A DNA stretch of 64,000 bases from Pseudocoprococcus catus (GCF_019734885.1 NZ_JAAXCM010000031.1:62001-126000); one strand, 5' to 3'. Shown: positions 27,079-36,777, counted from the first letter of the stretch. Notes: generated by a model from the sequence alone, not told the origin. Program-made: numbers and translations.

Positions 27079-28740
27079 ATGAATATTTCAGGTATGGTTT
27101 TGGGCCTTATAGGAGGTCTGGGTCTTTTCCTCTATGGTATGACGTTGATGAGTGACAGTTTGGAGAAGGCGGCTGGTGCCAAGCTCCGTGGGATTCTCGA
27201 ATTGTTTACAAAGAACAGGTATGTGGGAATCATCGTAGGTATTGTGTTTACAGCGATTATTCAGTCCTCCAGTGCCGCAACAGTCATGGTTGTCAGCTTT
27301 GTTAATGCAGGCTTGATGACACTGTATCAGGCTATTGGTGTCATTTATGGTGCCAATATCGGTACAACTGTTACATCACAGCTTGTATCCTTTAACCTGT
27401 CCCAGTACGCACCGGTATTTATTATGGTCGGTGTTCTGATGCTGATGATCTTCAAGAACCCGACAGTGAAGAAGGCCGGAGAGGTTGTCATCGGTTTTGG
27501 TATTCTTTTCCTGGGTATCAGCACCATGTCATCTTCCATGGGAGCATTAAAGGAGCTGCCGGCTATTCAGAATCTTTTCATGTCTTTGGACAATCGCTTC
27601 TTTGCATTGCTTCTGGGACTTATTATTACGGCTATTGTACAGAGTTCGTCTGTGACCGTCAGTATTGTCCTTTTACTTGCACAGCAGGGGCTGCTTCCAC
27701 TGAAGATTTGTTTCTTCATTATTCTTGGATGTAACATCGGTGCCTGTATGTCAGCGATGCTTGCCAGCCTCAGCGGTAAGAAAAATGCAAAGCGTGCAGC
27801 ATTGATTCATTTGCTGTTCAACATTATCGGATCCATTATTATGGCGATTATCCTGCTGATCGGCTCAGACTGGATTGAAGCTTTGATCATGCATATTTCC
27901 GGCGGTAATCTTGGACGATGTGTAGCCAATACACATACAATCTTTAAAGTATTCCAGGTTATTATCCTGATGCCGTTTATGAGTTGGATCGTTAAGCTGA
28001 CTTACCTCATCGTTCCGGGCGACGATAATGATGCACAGGACGAATATGAAATGAAGTACATCGGAGACGGCGACCGACTTTCATCTGCAACAGCCATTCC
28101 TCAGGTCTGCAGTGAGATCAATCATATGGGTGAAATTGCTATCAGTAATTTAGAGAATGCACTGGATGCCCTTTTGACAAAGGATGACAAAGCAGCCAAG
28201 GAAGTCTTTGAAGTTGAGAAACGTATTGACTATATGAACAAAGAGATTACAGATTATCTTGTTAAGGCCAATCAGATCAGTCTTCCGGTGGGTGACCGCA
28301 AGAAGCTGGGTGCTTTGTTCCATGTTGTCAGTGATATTGAGCGTGTAGGTGACCATGCGGAGAATATTGCAGAGGATGTTGAGAAGCTGATCGATATGAA
28401 AGAGGATATCAACGGTATGGCAGGCGATGAAATCCGCAAGATGCAGGAGATGACGGTGAAGATTCTCCATCTTTCGATGGATATGTTCAATCTTGAAGAT
28501 GACAGCCATCTTCAGGATATTCTTGATCTGGAGAATGCCATTGATGAGAAGGAACGTGAACTTCAGAATCTTCATGTGAAATGTCTGACAGCGGGAGAGT
28601 GCACGGCACAGGTGGGTATGATGTTCTCGGATCTGGCATCCAACCTTGAAAGAGTTGCGGATCATGCGACAAACATTGCTTTCTCTATTCTTGAGGAGGA
28701 TCCGGAAGGAGATAAACCACCGAAGGTTGAACTTGTATAA
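27079..28740 (+). CDS. Na+/phosphate cotransporter with PhoU-like domain
   Basis: 553 residues. Two inverted copies of the NptA/PF02690 unit with the signature QSSSAATVM and QSSSVTVSI within eight or more membrane helices, then from about residue 340 a helical PhoU-like cytoplasmic domain with D-x-E-R-V-x-D-H-A (DIERVGDHAENIA and NLERVADHATNIA). Imports phosphate with sodium. AAGGAG precedes the ATG. Monocistronic with a strong terminator. Confidence 0.94.
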   Translation: MNISGMVLGLIGGLGLFLYGMTLMSDSLEKAAGAKLRGILELFTKNRYVGIIVGIVFTAIIQSSSAATVMVVSFVNAGLMTLYQAIGVIYGANIGTTVTSQLVSFNLSQYAPVFIMVGVLMLMIFKNPTVKKAGEVVIGFGILFLGISTMSSSMGALKELPAIQNLFMSLDNRFFALLLGLIITAIVQSSSVTVSIVLLLAQQGLLPLKICFFIILGCNIGACMSAMLASLSGKKNAKRAALIHLLFNIIGSIIMAIILLIGSDWIEALIMHISGGNLGRCVANTHTIFKVFQVIILMPFMSWIVKLTYLIVPGDDNDAQDEYEMKYIGDGDRLSSATAIPQVCSEINHMGEIAISNLENALDALLTKDDKAAKEVFEVEKRIDYMNKEITDYLVKANQISLPVGDRKKLGALFHVVSDIERVGDHAENIAEDVEKLIDMKEDINGMAGDEIRKMQEMTVKILHLSMDMFNLEDDSHLQDILDLENAIDEKERELQNLHVKCLTAGECTAQVGMMFSDLASNLERVADHATNIAFSILEEDPEGDKPPKVELV

Positions 28741-28784
28741 TGCACGGTTAAAACCAAATCAACAGAAATTGAATATAAGACAAC

Positions 28785-28832
28785 AAATGCCTGAGAGAAA
28801 AGGATGGATACATCTTCTCTCAGGCATTTTTG
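28785..28832 (+). terminator. Terminator of the phosphate transporter gene
   Basis: A 15-bp perfect stem, AAATGCCTGAGAGAA (28785-28799) with TTCTCTCAGGCATTT (28815-28829), followed by TT. Confidence 0.92.
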
Positions 28833-28833
28833 T

Positions 28834-28895
28834 AGATGTAGATTGCCGCAAGCGACCGCACTCGGCGCGAGAATGTGATTTGGCCCATTCTTTTC
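28834..28895 (+). repeat. Dispersed intergenic repeat, copy 1 (degenerate)
   Basis: AGATGTAGATTG followed by the CGCAAGCGACCGC core, CGGCGCGAGAATGTG and CATTCTTTT. Shares most of its bases with 32541-32615 and 43100-43176. It lacks the leading GCGCACTTGCGCGA part, and its final hairpin has two mismatches. Confidence 0.85.
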
Positions 28896-28979
28896 TACTG
28901 TACAGATAAACGAAAAGCTATTATAATAGGAAGAGATCAATGATATGCGATAAGAATAAATATCTGGAGGATGCAGAGA

Positions 28980-29426
28980 ATGTCTGATGATAAACAGAAT
29001 AGAAATACAAGGCAGAAATCAATGATTCTTGAATATCTCAAAGACAGGCAGGATACCCATGTGCGGGCGGAAGACATTATTCATGATCTGAATGAGGGTG
29101 AGGAACGGGTTGGCAAGACAACCGTATACAGAGTCCTGAAGTCTTTGGAGACAGAGGGCAAGATCCGCAAATACACATTAAGTGAAAAATCTCCGGCATG
29201 CTATCAATTCAGTGGCGGACATCCCGAATGCAGACATCATTATCACCTAATGTGCAGCGAATGCGGAAAGCTGATTCATTTTGAGAGTGATGGAATGCGG
29301 CAGCTGGCAGAAGAGATGATGTCAAGAGAAGACTTTGCCGTGGATGAGAGTAAAACAGTTTTTTATGGTTACTGCGGTGAATGCCGCAGAAAAATGCAGA
29401 ATGGAGGAGAACATGAAGATAGATAG
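28980..29426 (+). CDS. Fur-family metal/peroxide regulator
   Basis: 148 residues. N-terminal winged helix (RAEDIIHDLNEGEERVGKTTVYRVLKSL), then the His-rich hinge GHPECRHHYHLMCSECGKLIHF and a second CxxC (GYCGECRRK), giving the structural zinc site. It could be Zur, PerR or Fur; the two CxxC pairs are shared by all. ATG 28980 fits GGAGG at 28966-28970. The end overlaps the HAD gene by 14 bases, so the two are translated together. Confidence 0.92.
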   Translation: MSDDKQNRNTRQKSMILEYLKDRQDTHVRAEDIIHDLNEGEERVGKTTVYRVLKSLETEGKIRKYTLSEKSPACYQFSGGHPECRHHYHLMCSECGKLIHFESDGMRQLAEEMMSREDFAVDESKTVFYGYCGECRRKMQNGGEHEDR

Positions 29427-30039
29427 TTTAATTTTTGATCTGGATGGAACCCTTTGGGACTCATCAGAAGGAATCGTTGCCACATGGGCACTTGTACTGG
29501 AGAATTATCCGGAGATTCACAAGAAAGTGACAGCAGAAGAACTGGCATCCAACTTTGGACTTCCGCTTGAGCAGATTGCCCGCAATATGTTTCCGGATCA
29601 GCCGGAATCACTCAGACAACAGCTGATGGCCGAATGCGGTGAAAAGGAGAATCTGTATCTGGCAGAACATGGCGGCCTGCTTTATCCGAAATTGGAAGAA
29701 ACCCTTCGGAATCTTTCGGAGAAATATCCCTTATTCATCGTGAGTAATTGTCAGGACGGCTATATTCAGAGCTTTTATTCCGGCAATCATACAGAGAAAT
29801 ACTTCAAAGACTGTGAATGCATCGGCGTCACCGGCAAATCCAAGGGTGAGAACATCCGACTTGTCATGGAGCGCAACGGCCTGAAAGCTCCGGTATATGT
29901 AGGTGACACCCAGGGAGATGCAGACGCAGCCACTCAGGCGGGCATCCCGTTCATCTATGCCGCTTATGGCTTCGGCCAGGTCAAAGCCTTCGATGCGGAA
30001 ATACACACCTTTGAAGAACTGCTTGATATCGTGGAATAA
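29413..30039 (+). CDS. HAD-family phosphatase
   Basis: 208 residues. Motif I DLDGTLWDS with the nucleophile Asp near residue 9, motif II VSN, motif III lysine in TGKSKGENI, motif IV GDTQGDADAA. The cap is the small helical type of phosphoglycolate/beta-phosphoglucomutase relatives. Substrate not predictable. ATG 29413 with GGAGGAG; it overlaps the Fur-type gene. Confidence 0.92.
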   Translation: MKIDSLIFDLDGTLWDSSEGIVATWALVLENYPEIHKKVTAEELASNFGLPLEQIARNMFPDQPESLRQQLMAECGEKENLYLAEHGGLLYPKLEETLRNLSEKYPLFIVSNCQDGYIQSFYSGNHTEKYFKDCECIGVTGKSKGENIRLVMERNGLKAPVYVGDTQGDADAATQAGIPFIYAAYGFGQVKAFDAEIHTFEELLDIVE

Positions 30040-30109
30040 GCAGAAGGAGATTTTTAGCAGATATTGAGTGGAGCTTTAAGTTTTGTGTAATAAAAATTTG
30101 ACGCGATAA

Positions 30110-30156
30110 ACAAAAGAGAGACTGCCGCATTTACTTTGATAAAGCATGTGCGGCAG
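30110..30156 (-). terminator. Terminator for ychF reading on the minus strand
   Basis: CTGCCGCA (30122-30129) pairs with TGCGGCAG (30149-30156); on the - strand the stem is followed by TCTCTCTTTTGTTT. A third copy of the arm, TGCGGCAGTC, lies at 30346-30355 and could pair instead with 30120-30129. Confidence 0.7.
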
Positions 30157-30168
30157 AACTATATCTGA

Positions 30169-30309
30169 ATGGATTCAAAAAGAGTTATTCGAACACAGGT
30201 GCTTCAACGTCGGCTGGTACTTTGGCAGTGTATTGTACTGCCTTATGTACCACTGCCAGACGTTGGCAACGAGAGTGTGCCTGTATTGAATAACTCTTTT
30301 TGAATCCAT
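30169..30309. other. About 140-nt near-perfect hairpin between convergent genes
   Basis: Outer arms 30169-30202 and 30277-30309 pair over about 30 bp with one small internal loop. The arms include GGATTCAAAAAGAGTTATTC and its complement. An inner stem, CAACGTC-GGC-TGGTAC (30205-30220) with GTACCA...GCC-GACGTTG (30247-30265), continues the same rod, capped by GGCAGT/ACTGCC (30224-30242). The 30040-30366 interval has no gene. It may be a structured RNA or a palindromic mobile remnant. Confidence 0.75.
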
Positions 30310-30366
30310 ATATTGTTTGAGAAGCTGCACTGCATTATTCCATCATGCGGCAGTCTTATTTATGAT

Positions 30367-31467
30367 TTAAACGTTAAAGCGGAACAGAATCACGTCGCCG
30401 TCTTTGACAATGTATTCCTTGCCTTCCATACCAACGATACCTTTCTCCTTGGCGGCAGCAAGACTTCCGTTGTCAAGAAGATCCTGATAGTTGACAACTT
30501 CTGCTTTGATGAAACCACGTTCAAAGTCTGTATGGATCTTGCCGGCTGCCTGAGGTGCTTTGGTACCTTTCTTGATAGTCCATGCACGACATTCATCTTC
30601 GCCGGCTGTAAGGAAACTGATCAGGCCGAGAAGACTATAGCTTGCTGCAACCAGTTTGTCAAGACCGCTGGAGGAAACACCCAGATCCTCCAGGTATTCT
30701 TTCTTCTCATCATCGTCGAGATCAGCAAGTTCCTGCTCGATCTGTGCGCAGATAACAAATACTTCTGCGCCTTCTTCTTTGGCCATCTCTCTGACTTTGG
30801 CAACATGAGGGTTGGATGCACCGTCATCTGCAAGATCATCTTCTGCAACATTGGCAGCGTAGATGGTTGGCTTAGCAGTCAGAAGATTATAATTCTTAAA
30901 CCAGATCTGGTCATCTTCATCATCCGGAATTTCAAATGTTCTTGCCATTTTGCCATCTTCAAGATGTGCCTTAACAGCCTGTGCCAGTTCCAATTCCTTA
31001 GCATATGCCTTGTCCATCTTGGCCTGTTTGGAGATTTTGGAAATTCTTCTGTCCAGAATTTCGATATCAGAGAAAATCAGCTCCAGATTGATGGTTTCGA
31101 TATCTCTGGCAGGATCGACAGATCCGTCTACATGAATGATATTGTCATCTTCAAAACAACGGACAACATGTACGATGGCATCTACTTCACGGATATTGGC
31201 AAGGAACTGGTTGCCCAGGCCTTCACCCTTGCTGGCACCCTTTACAAGACCTGCAATATCAACAAATTCGATGGTGGCTGGTGTTACCTTCTTTGTGTGA
31301 TACAGTTCACCCAGTTTCACAATTCGTTCATCGGGAACAGCAACAATACCTACGTTTGGGTCGATGGTTGCAAACGGATAGTTTGCAGATAATGCTCCGG
31401 CCTTTGTCAGAGAGTTGAATAAAGTACTCTTACCGACATTTGGCAGACCCACAATACCTAATTTCAT
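30367..31467 (-). CDS. ychF: Ribosome-binding GTPase/ATPase YchF (OLA1 family)
   Basis: 366 residues. P-loop [12 protein letters not shown] at the N-terminus, [10 protein letters not shown] (G3), and NVAEDDL in place of NKxD, which explains the ATP preference of this family. Central coiled coil, then the TGS domain with [17 protein letters not shown] and [11 protein letters not shown] at the C-terminus. GAGGAAA precedes the ATG. A + strand open frame across it (30313-31392) is a shadow. Confidence 0.96.
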   Translation of the reverse strand: MKLGIVGLPNVGKSTLFNSLTKAGALSANYPFATIDPNVGIVAVPDERIVKLGELYHTKKVTPATIEFVDIAGLVKGASKGEGLGNQFLANIREVDAIVHVVRCFEDDNIIHVDGSVDPARDIETINLELIFSDIEILDRRISKISKQAKMDKAYAKELELAQAVKAHLEDGKMARTFEIPDDEDDQIWFKNYNLLTAKPTIYAANVAEDDLADDGASNPHVAKVREMAKEEGAEVFVICAQIEQELADLDDDEKKEYLEDLGVSSSGLDKLVAASYSLLGLISFLTAGEDECRAWTIKKGTKAPQAAGKIHTDFERGFIKAEVVNYQDLLDNGSLAAAKEKGIVGMEGKEYIVKDGDVILFRFNV

Positions 31468-31545
31468 ATCTATTTCCTCACTTTCAATGCAGTTTTCCGT
31501 ATTATTTTAGCACAGTTCACATAAAAAGAACAGATATTTTATGAC

Positions 31546-31574
31546 TTGATTTTTATAATAAAGCAGTTTACAAT
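31546..31574 (+). promoter_or_regulatory. lgt promoter
   Basis: TTGATT (31546-31551), 17-nt spacer, TACAAT (31569-31574). Start expected ~20 nt before the ribosome site AGGAGG. Confidence 0.65.
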
Positions 31575-31602
31575 GAAATGAACGATAAAAGGAGGGCATA
31601 AG

Positions 31603-32469
31603 ATGACAGGAGCAAGTATCCGGTTCCCGCATTTGGGGATCGTTATCGAACATCTGGATAAAAGTATTTCTATATTTGGTTTTAATATTGCTTATTACGG
31701 TATTATCATCGGCATCGGTATGCTGTGCGGTATAGCTATGGCGGTGCATGAAGCAAAACGGACGGGGCAGAACCCGGAAATGTATTATGATTTCGCATTA
31801 TGTGCGATTGTTTCAGCTATCGTGGGCTGCAGGGTTTATTATGTGGCCTTTGAATGGTCCTATTACAGTCAGCATCCGTTGGAAATCCTGAATCTGAGAC
31901 AGGGTGGTCTCGCTATTTATGGAGGCATTATTGGCGGATTCATCTGTATGGTTATTTTTTCGAAGATAAGGAAGGCTAGTCTGCTTTTGATGGCAGATAC
32001 CGTTGCGCCGGCACTTTTGATCGGTCAGATTATCGGACGGTGGGGCAACTTTTTTAACAGAGAGGCCTTTGGCGGTTATTCAGACGGATTGCTGGCGATG
32101 CAGATTCGCGTAGATGAGGCAGCCTATACAACACAGGATCTGATGAACAAGGCAGTGACCATTGACGGGACACAGTATATTCAGGTACAGCCGACGTTTT
32201 TGTATGAGTCCCTTTGGAATCTGGGGGTCCTGATTATTATTCTTCTTTACAGAAAGCATAAGAAGTTTGACGGAGAGCTTTTTATGATGTATCTGTTTGG
32301 CTACGGTATTGGACGATTTATCATTGAGAGTTTCAGGACCGATCAGCTGCTTTTGCCATATATCGGGCTGCCGGTATCACAGGTGTTTTCAGCCTGCCTG
32401 GCTGTATTCGCCCTGATTGTGATGATTTACAAACGAAGCCGGTTAAAGAAGAGCATACACAAGAGCTAA
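31603..32469 (+). CDS. lgt: Prolipoprotein diacylglyceryl transferase
   Basis: 288 residues, seven membrane helices. The Lgt signature lies in IGRWGNFFNREAFGG, with the essential arginine in it, and the early YYGIIIGIGML helix and YGGIIGGF loop are conserved. It moves diacylglycerol from phosphatidylglycerol to the lipobox cysteine of preprolipoproteins. Monocistronic. Confidence 0.96.
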   Translation: MTGASIRFPHLGIVIEHLDKSISIFGFNIAYYGIIIGIGMLCGIAMAVHEAKRTGQNPEMYYDFALCAIVSAIVGCRVYYVAFEWSYYSQHPLEILNLRQGGLAIYGGIIGGFICMVIFSKIRKASLLLMADTVAPALLIGQIIGRWGNFFNREAFGGYSDGLLAMQIRVDEAAYTTQDLMNKAVTIDGTQYIQVQPTFLYESLWNLGVLIIILLYRKHKKFDGELFMMYLFGYGIGRFIIESFRTDQLLLPYIGLPVSQVFSACLAVFALIVMIYKRSRLKKSIHKS

Positions 32470-32489
32470 TTGAATACAACACAATCAAA

Positions 32490-32538
32490 AAGTACTGTCA
32501 GGTGGGGAGTGATCCCATGATCCTGCAGTGCTTTTTTT
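32490..32538 (+). terminator. lgt terminator
   Basis: AAGTACTG (32490-32497) pairs with CAGTGCTT (32526-32533) and inner CAGG/CCTG and TGGG/CCCA pairs extend it; seven T follow from 32532. Confidence 0.88.
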
Positions 32539-32540
32539 AT

Positions 32541-32615
32541 GCGCACTCGCGCGAAGATGTAGATTGTCGCAAGCGACCGCGCTCGGCGCGAGAATGTGCC
32601 AAAGTACATTCTTTT
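32541..32615 (+). repeat. Dispersed intergenic repeat, copy 2
   Basis: GCGCACTCGCGCGAAGATG, then TAGATTGTCGCAAGCGACC, GCGCTCGGCGCGAG and the hairpin GAATGTGC-CAAA-GTACATTC followed by TTTT. Differs from copy 3 in the final stem by a G-C to G-T change, so pairing is kept. Starts 2 bases after the lgt terminator T run. Confidence 0.88.
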
Positions 32616-32677
32616 ATATAATTTTTTGCAATGCCAAAAGTTCACAAAAATTTAAAAGTAAATTTCTATTTTACCTA

Positions 32678-32706
32678 TTGATATATTGATGTGAATAGTC
32701 TAAAAT
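32678..32706 (+). promoter_or_regulatory. mraZ (division cluster) promoter
   Basis: TTGATA (32678-32683), 17-nt spacer, TAAAAT (32701-32706). Transcription would start near 32713, directly before the MraZ repeats. Confidence 0.7.
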
Positions 32707-32717
32707 AAATAACATAA

Positions 32718-32752
32718 GTGGTGATTTGTGGTAAATAGTGGTTTAAAGTGGG
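32718..32752 (+). promoter_or_regulatory. MraZ operator: four 5-mers every 10 bp
   Basis: GTGGT at 32718, 32728 and 32738 and GTGGG at 32748, each followed by 5 AT-rich bases. This matches the known MraZ binding pattern (TGGG/GTGG repeats with N5 spacing). Placed just after the start site, it should let MraZ repress its own cluster. Confidence 0.85.
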
Positions 32753-32813
32753 ATTAAACACCTTGATGTTGTGGCAGACACGAGGATTCCTGTAAAACAA
32801 AGGTGGACATGGA

Positions 32814-33257
32814 ATGGATGGCTTTATTGGTGAGTACTATCATACAATAGATACAAAGGGCAGAGTGATCATTCCCCAGAAGTATAGAGAAGATCTGGGG
32901 GAGACTTTTATTTTGTCCAAAGGCCTTGACGGCTGTCTGTGGATTCACCCGATGGAAGAATGGCGGGAATTTACTGCAAATTTAAGAGAGTTATCTACCA
33001 TTGATAAAGGCAGCAGACAGTTCAAGCGTTTCTTTATGTCAGGAGCAACAGAATGTGAATTTGATAAGCAGGGACGTATTCTTGTACCGGCTTCACTTCG
33101 CAAATACGCAGATCTCCAGAAGGATGTTGTACTGACGGGCATGGATACCCGTATTGAACTCTGGAGCGCAGAGAAATGGGATGTGGAGAGTGACCTGGAT
33201 GACGAAGATATGGAAGCAGTTGCAGCCCATATGGCAAGTCTCGGTGTGAAGATATAG
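32814..33257 (+). CDS. mraZ: Transcriptional regulator MraZ
   Basis: 147 residues, two AbrB-like units: DTKGRVIIPQKYR near residue 15 and DKQGRILVPASLR near residue 85, each with the D-x-x-G-R-x-x-(I/V)-P core. First gene of the division cluster, read from the promoter at 32678-32706 and followed after 9 nt by rsmH. Confidence 0.95.
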   Translation: MDGFIGEYYHTIDTKGRVIIPQKYREDLGETFILSKGLDGCLWIHPMEEWREFTANLRELSTIDKGSRQFKRFFMSGATECEFDKQGRILVPASLRKYADLQKDVVLTGMDTRIELWSAEKWDVESDLDDEDMEAVAAHMASLGVKI

Positions 33258-33266
33258 GAGGATATT

Positions 33267-34208
33267 ATGACGTTTCAGCATTATTCTGTTTTACTGAATG
33301 AAACGATTGAACAATTAGATATAAAAGAGAATGGTATTTATGTGGATGGTACTTTAGGCGGGGGCGGACATGCCAACGCTGTTCTGCAAAGGTTAGGCGA
33401 TGGCGGAAGGCTGATCGGCATTGATCAGGATGCCGCAGCGATTCAGGCAGCCGGTGAACGGCTGGCACCTTTCGGTGACAAAGTGACAGTTGTCAGAAGT
33501 AATTACAGTGCCATGCCGCAGGTACTTGAAGATCTGGGTATCCATGGTGTAGATGGAATCGTGTTGGATCTGGGTGTATCTTCTTATCAGCTTGATACTG
33601 TTGAGAGAGGATTTACTTACAGAGAAGATACTGTTCTTGATATGCGTATGGATCAGAGACAGACGAAGACAGCCAGAGATATAGTCAATGATTACACGGA
33701 GACAGAATTGTTCCACATGATCAGAGATTATGGTGAAGATAAATTTGCACGCAATATTGCCAAGCATATTGTGGCCGCCAGAGAGAAGAAGCCTATTGAG
33801 ACAACCGGTGAGCTGAATGATATTATCAGAGCGGCGATTCCGGCGAAGGTCAGGGCAAAGGGCGGACATCCTTCAAAGAAGACGTATCAGGCGATTCGAA
33901 TTGAGCTGAATCATGAACTGGATGTTTTGAAGAATACTTTAGGTCAGATGATTGATCTGCTGAATGATCATGGAAGAATATGTGTAATCACATTTCATTC
34001 ACTTGAGGATAGAATTGTTAAAAATATATTCAATACCAGTGAGAAGCCATGTACATGCCCGCCTTCTTTCCCTGTATGTGTATGCGGGAAGAAATCAAAG
34101 GGCAAAGTGATTTCAAGGAAACCAATTCTTCCGAGTGAGGAAGAATTAACGGTGAACAGCCGTTCCAAGAGTGCGAAGCTCAGGGTATTTGAACGTATCA
34201 AAGAATAG
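33267..34208 (+). CDS. rsmH: 16S rRNA (cytosine-1402-N4)-methyltransferase
   Basis: 313 residues. SAM-binding [11 protein letters not shown], then [10 protein letters not shown] and the C-terminal [19 protein letters not shown] conserved in RsmH/MraW. Methylates C1402 in the decoding centre. GGAGG precedes the ATG. Confidence 0.96.
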   Translation: MTFQHYSVLLNETIEQLDIKENGIYVDGTLGGGGHANAVLQRLGDGGRLIGIDQDAAAIQAAGERLAPFGDKVTVVRSNYSAMPQVLEDLGIHGVDGIVLDLGVSSYQLDTVERGFTYREDTVLDMRMDQRQTKTARDIVNDYTETELFHMIRDYGEDKFARNIAKHIVAAREKKPIETTGELNDIIRAAIPAKVRAKGGHPSKKTYQAIRIELNHELDVLKNTLGQMIDLLNDHGRICVITFHSLEDRIVKNIFNTSEKPCTCPPSFPVCVCGKKSKGKVISRKPILPSEEELTVNSRSKSAKLRVFERIKE

Positions 34209-34261
34209 ATAACAGGCAGCTGATGCAGGCTGCCTTATTAATAAAGAAAGGGTGGCGTTGG

Positions 34262-34762
34262 ATGGCAGAGAAGCGCAGCAATCAATCTGCAATGCATCGA
34301 AGAGAGACCGAACGCTATTATATAGATGGAAATACAGCACGAAGGCTGAATGAACAGCCTCAAATTCCTAAAAGAACAAAGAAGAATATACAGGAACAGC
34401 CGAAACAGGCTCCTGTCAGACACAAGAAAAGAGTATCTGCTTTTGATTTAAAGTATACCCTTTTTCTTGTTGTGTCTGTAGGAATTACTCTGGGCACCTG
34501 TTTTATGTATCTACACTCCAATTCGGCATTGAGTGATGCCAAACAGAACGTAACTGCACTGCAGACACAGCTTCAGACTTTACAGGAACAGAATACTTCA
34601 TTAAAGGGAAGTCTGAATACAAGCATTGATCTGGATCAGATTTATCAGATTGCTACGGGAGAACTGGGCATGGTGTATGCAGATGAGAGCCAGATTATTT
34701 ATTATAATAGTAGTAACGATGATTATGTACGGCAGTATGAATCTATACCGGACAAACAGTAA
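34262..34762 (+). CDS. FtsL-like division protein
   Basis: 166 residues: basic cytoplasmic head (about 1-58), one helix (LKYTLFLVVSVGITLGTCFMYL), then a short coiled coil (ALSDAKQNVTALQTQLQTL) and an outside tail. Size, topology and place between rsmH and a PBP gene are those of FtsL, the partner of DivIC and FtsQ/DivIB in septal synthesis; FtsL is too variable to be proven by sequence. ATG 34262, after AAAGGGTGG, is preferred over 34223. Confidence 0.82.
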   Translation: MAEKRSNQSAMHRRETERYYIDGNTARRLNEQPQIPKRTKKNIQEQPKQAPVRHKKRVSAFDLKYTLFLVVSVGITLGTCFMYLHSNSALSDAKQNVTALQTQLQTLQEQNTSLKGSLNTSIDLDQIYQIATGELGMVYADESQIIYYNSSNDDYVRQYESIPDKQ

Positions 34763-34794
34763 GATAGATGACTTTAAATTTAGGTGAGTGTTAG

Positions 34795-36777
34795 ATGGCG
34801 AAGAAAAAAATACGGAAATTTTCCAAGACAAATAGAAGAAGATTATTGATTGTGTTTCTATTTGTTCTTGTTTGCTTTGTGTGTCTGATTATAAGACTTG
34901 TGCAGATTAATATCGCAGATGGCGATACTTACGAGAAGAATGTACTGACACTGCTCAATTATGACGGGCAGACGATTCCTTACAAGCGAGGCGATATTAC
35001 AGACAGGAATGGTACTGTTCTTGCAACAAGTGAGAAGATCTACAATCTCGTCCTTGATCCGTATGTTATTACACAAAGTACTGATGAGAAAGCCTCTGAG
35101 TATGTTGCTGAGGTACTGGAGGAATACTTTTCAATTGATCAGGCTACGGTGAAGAAAACTTTGGAGGAACAGCCAAACAGCCGTTATGTTGTTCTGAGGA
35201 GAAAGATGACCTATGATGAGAAAAAGCCATATGATGATTTTCTATCTTCGGAGGACGAGAACGATCAGAAAATCATCAGTGCGGTTTCATCCGGTATCTG
35301 GTTCGAAGAAAGTTATCAGAGAATGTATCCTTTTTCCACACTTGCGTGTGATCTGATCGGTTTTACATCCGGGGATGACATAGGTCTGTGGGGAATAGAA
35401 AGCTATTATGATAAGATGCTTTCAGGCACAGACGGAAGAAAATATGGTTATCTCAATGATGATGTGGATCTTCAGAAGGTAACAGAAGAACCCCATAACG
35501 GCAAGACTATTGTATCCACCGTTGATATCAATATCCAACGAATTGCTGAAAAGTACATCAGTGAATTTATGCAGGAGACAGGTGCCAAGAATGTGGCGGC
35601 ACTGGTGATGAATCCGAACAACGGCGAGGTGCTTGGTATGGCAAGCGCGCCGGTTTTCGATCTGAATAAACCGAGAGATCTGACAATAGCCGGCTATACG
35701 GAGGATCAGATTGCGAATATGAATGATCAGGATATGTCCGATGCACTCTACCAGGTCTGGCGTAATTTCTGCGTGAATGATACTTATGAGCCGGGTTCGA
35801 TCGTCAAGACAATGACAGTGTCCTATGCATTGGATCAGGCCCTGGTGGATCCTGATGAGAATTTTGTCTGTGACGGCGGTCAGACCTATACAGACGGAAC
35901 CTTTGTATCCTGTAACTCTGTTCATGAAAATCTGACATTGACGGGAAGTATTGTTCATTCCTGTAATGATGTTATGATGCAGCTCAGTGACAGGATTGGT
36001 GCTGCAAGCTTTATCCAGATGCAGAAATTATTTGGTTTCGGTCAGCTGACAGGCATTGATCTTCCCGGTGAAGCGAGCTGTGCGGCAACAATTTATACAG
36101 CAGATACGATGGGGCCTGTGGAGTTGTGGACGAGTTCTTTCGGACAGGGCTATAATACAACAATGGTTCAGGTGGCATCTGCATTCAGTTCCATTGTCAA
36201 TGGCGGTTATTATTATAAACCGCATGTTGTTTCCGAGATTGCTTCGGACAGCGGCAATACCATTCAGATGATCGACAAGACACTGATGAGAACAACTGTT
36301 TCCAATACTACATCCGAATGGATGAAGAATGCTCTTTATCAGACGGTTGAAAGCGGCAGTGGTCAGCCGGCACAGGTTGCCGGATATCGCATCGGCGGTA
36401 AGACAGGTACAGCTGAGAAGGTACCGCGAGGAACAAAAGCACGTCTGGTATCTTTTATTGGAGCGGCTCCGATTGATGATCCGCAGCTGGTGGTTTATGT
36501 GGTTGTTGATGAGGCCAACGCAGAAGATCAGGGGCAGAGTTCCTTTGCATCAACGATAGCAGGAAAGATTTTCTCAGAGGCTCTGCCATATCTGCAGATA
36601 TTCCCGACAGAAGAAGTGCCTGAGACAGAGACAGATGAAAATTATGATGGCTACAGTGCAGATAATGAGGATGAAGTTGATGCGAATGAGGGTGCTGATG
36701 AAGGCGATAACATGGATGAAGCAGACAATGGCGATGACGGCAGTGATGACGGACAGGCAGTTGACGACGGCGAATAG
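34795..36777 (+). CDS. Class B penicillin-binding protein 1 (FtsI/PbpB-like)
   Basis: 660 residues. Membrane anchor ~17-37, N-terminal dimerisation region with RGDITDRNG, transpeptidase with Ser335 in EPGSIVK, S-C-N at 389-391 and KTGT at 536-539. All three catalytic motifs are intact. A long acidic tail (about 605-660, mostly D, E, N, G) replaces the PASTA domains of many Firmicute homologues. It crosslinks septal peptidoglycan and pairs with FtsW. Confidence 0.94.
   Translation: MAKKKIRKFSKTNRRRLLIVFLFVLVCFVCLIIRLVQINIADGDTYEKNVLTLLNYDGQTIPYKRGDITDRNGTVLATSEKIYNLVLDPYVITQSTDEKASEYVAEVLEEYFSIDQATVKKTLEEQPNSRYVVLRRKMTYDEKKPYDDFLSSEDENDQKIISAVSSGIWFEESYQRMYPFSTLACDLIGFTSGDDIGLWGIESYYDKMLSGTDGRKYGYLNDDVDLQKVTEEPHNGKTIVSTVDINIQRIAEKYISEFMQETGAKNVAALVMNPNNGEVLGMASAPVFDLNKPRDLTIAGYTEDQIANMNDQDMSDALYQVWRNFCVNDTYEPGSIVKTMTVSYALDQALVDPDENFVCDGGQTYTDGTFVSCNSVHENLTLTGSIVHSCNDVMMQLSDRIGAASFIQMQKLFGFGQLTGIDLPGEASCAATIYTADTMGPVELWTSSFGQGYNTTMVQVASAFSSIVNGGYYYKPHVVSEIASDSGNTIQMIDKTLMRTTVSNTTSEWMKNALYQTVESGSGQPAQVAGYRIGGKTGTAEKVPRGTKARLVSFIGAAPIDDPQLVVYVVVDEANAEDQGQSSFASTIAGKIFSEALPYLQIFPTEEVPETETDENYDGYSADNEDEVDANEGADEGDNMDEADNGDDGSDDGQAVDDGE

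Noticed and set aside
30313-31392. A 359-codon open frame on the plus strand
   Set aside because: It lies fully antisense to ychF, has cysteine/phenylalanine-rich random composition and no ribosome site.
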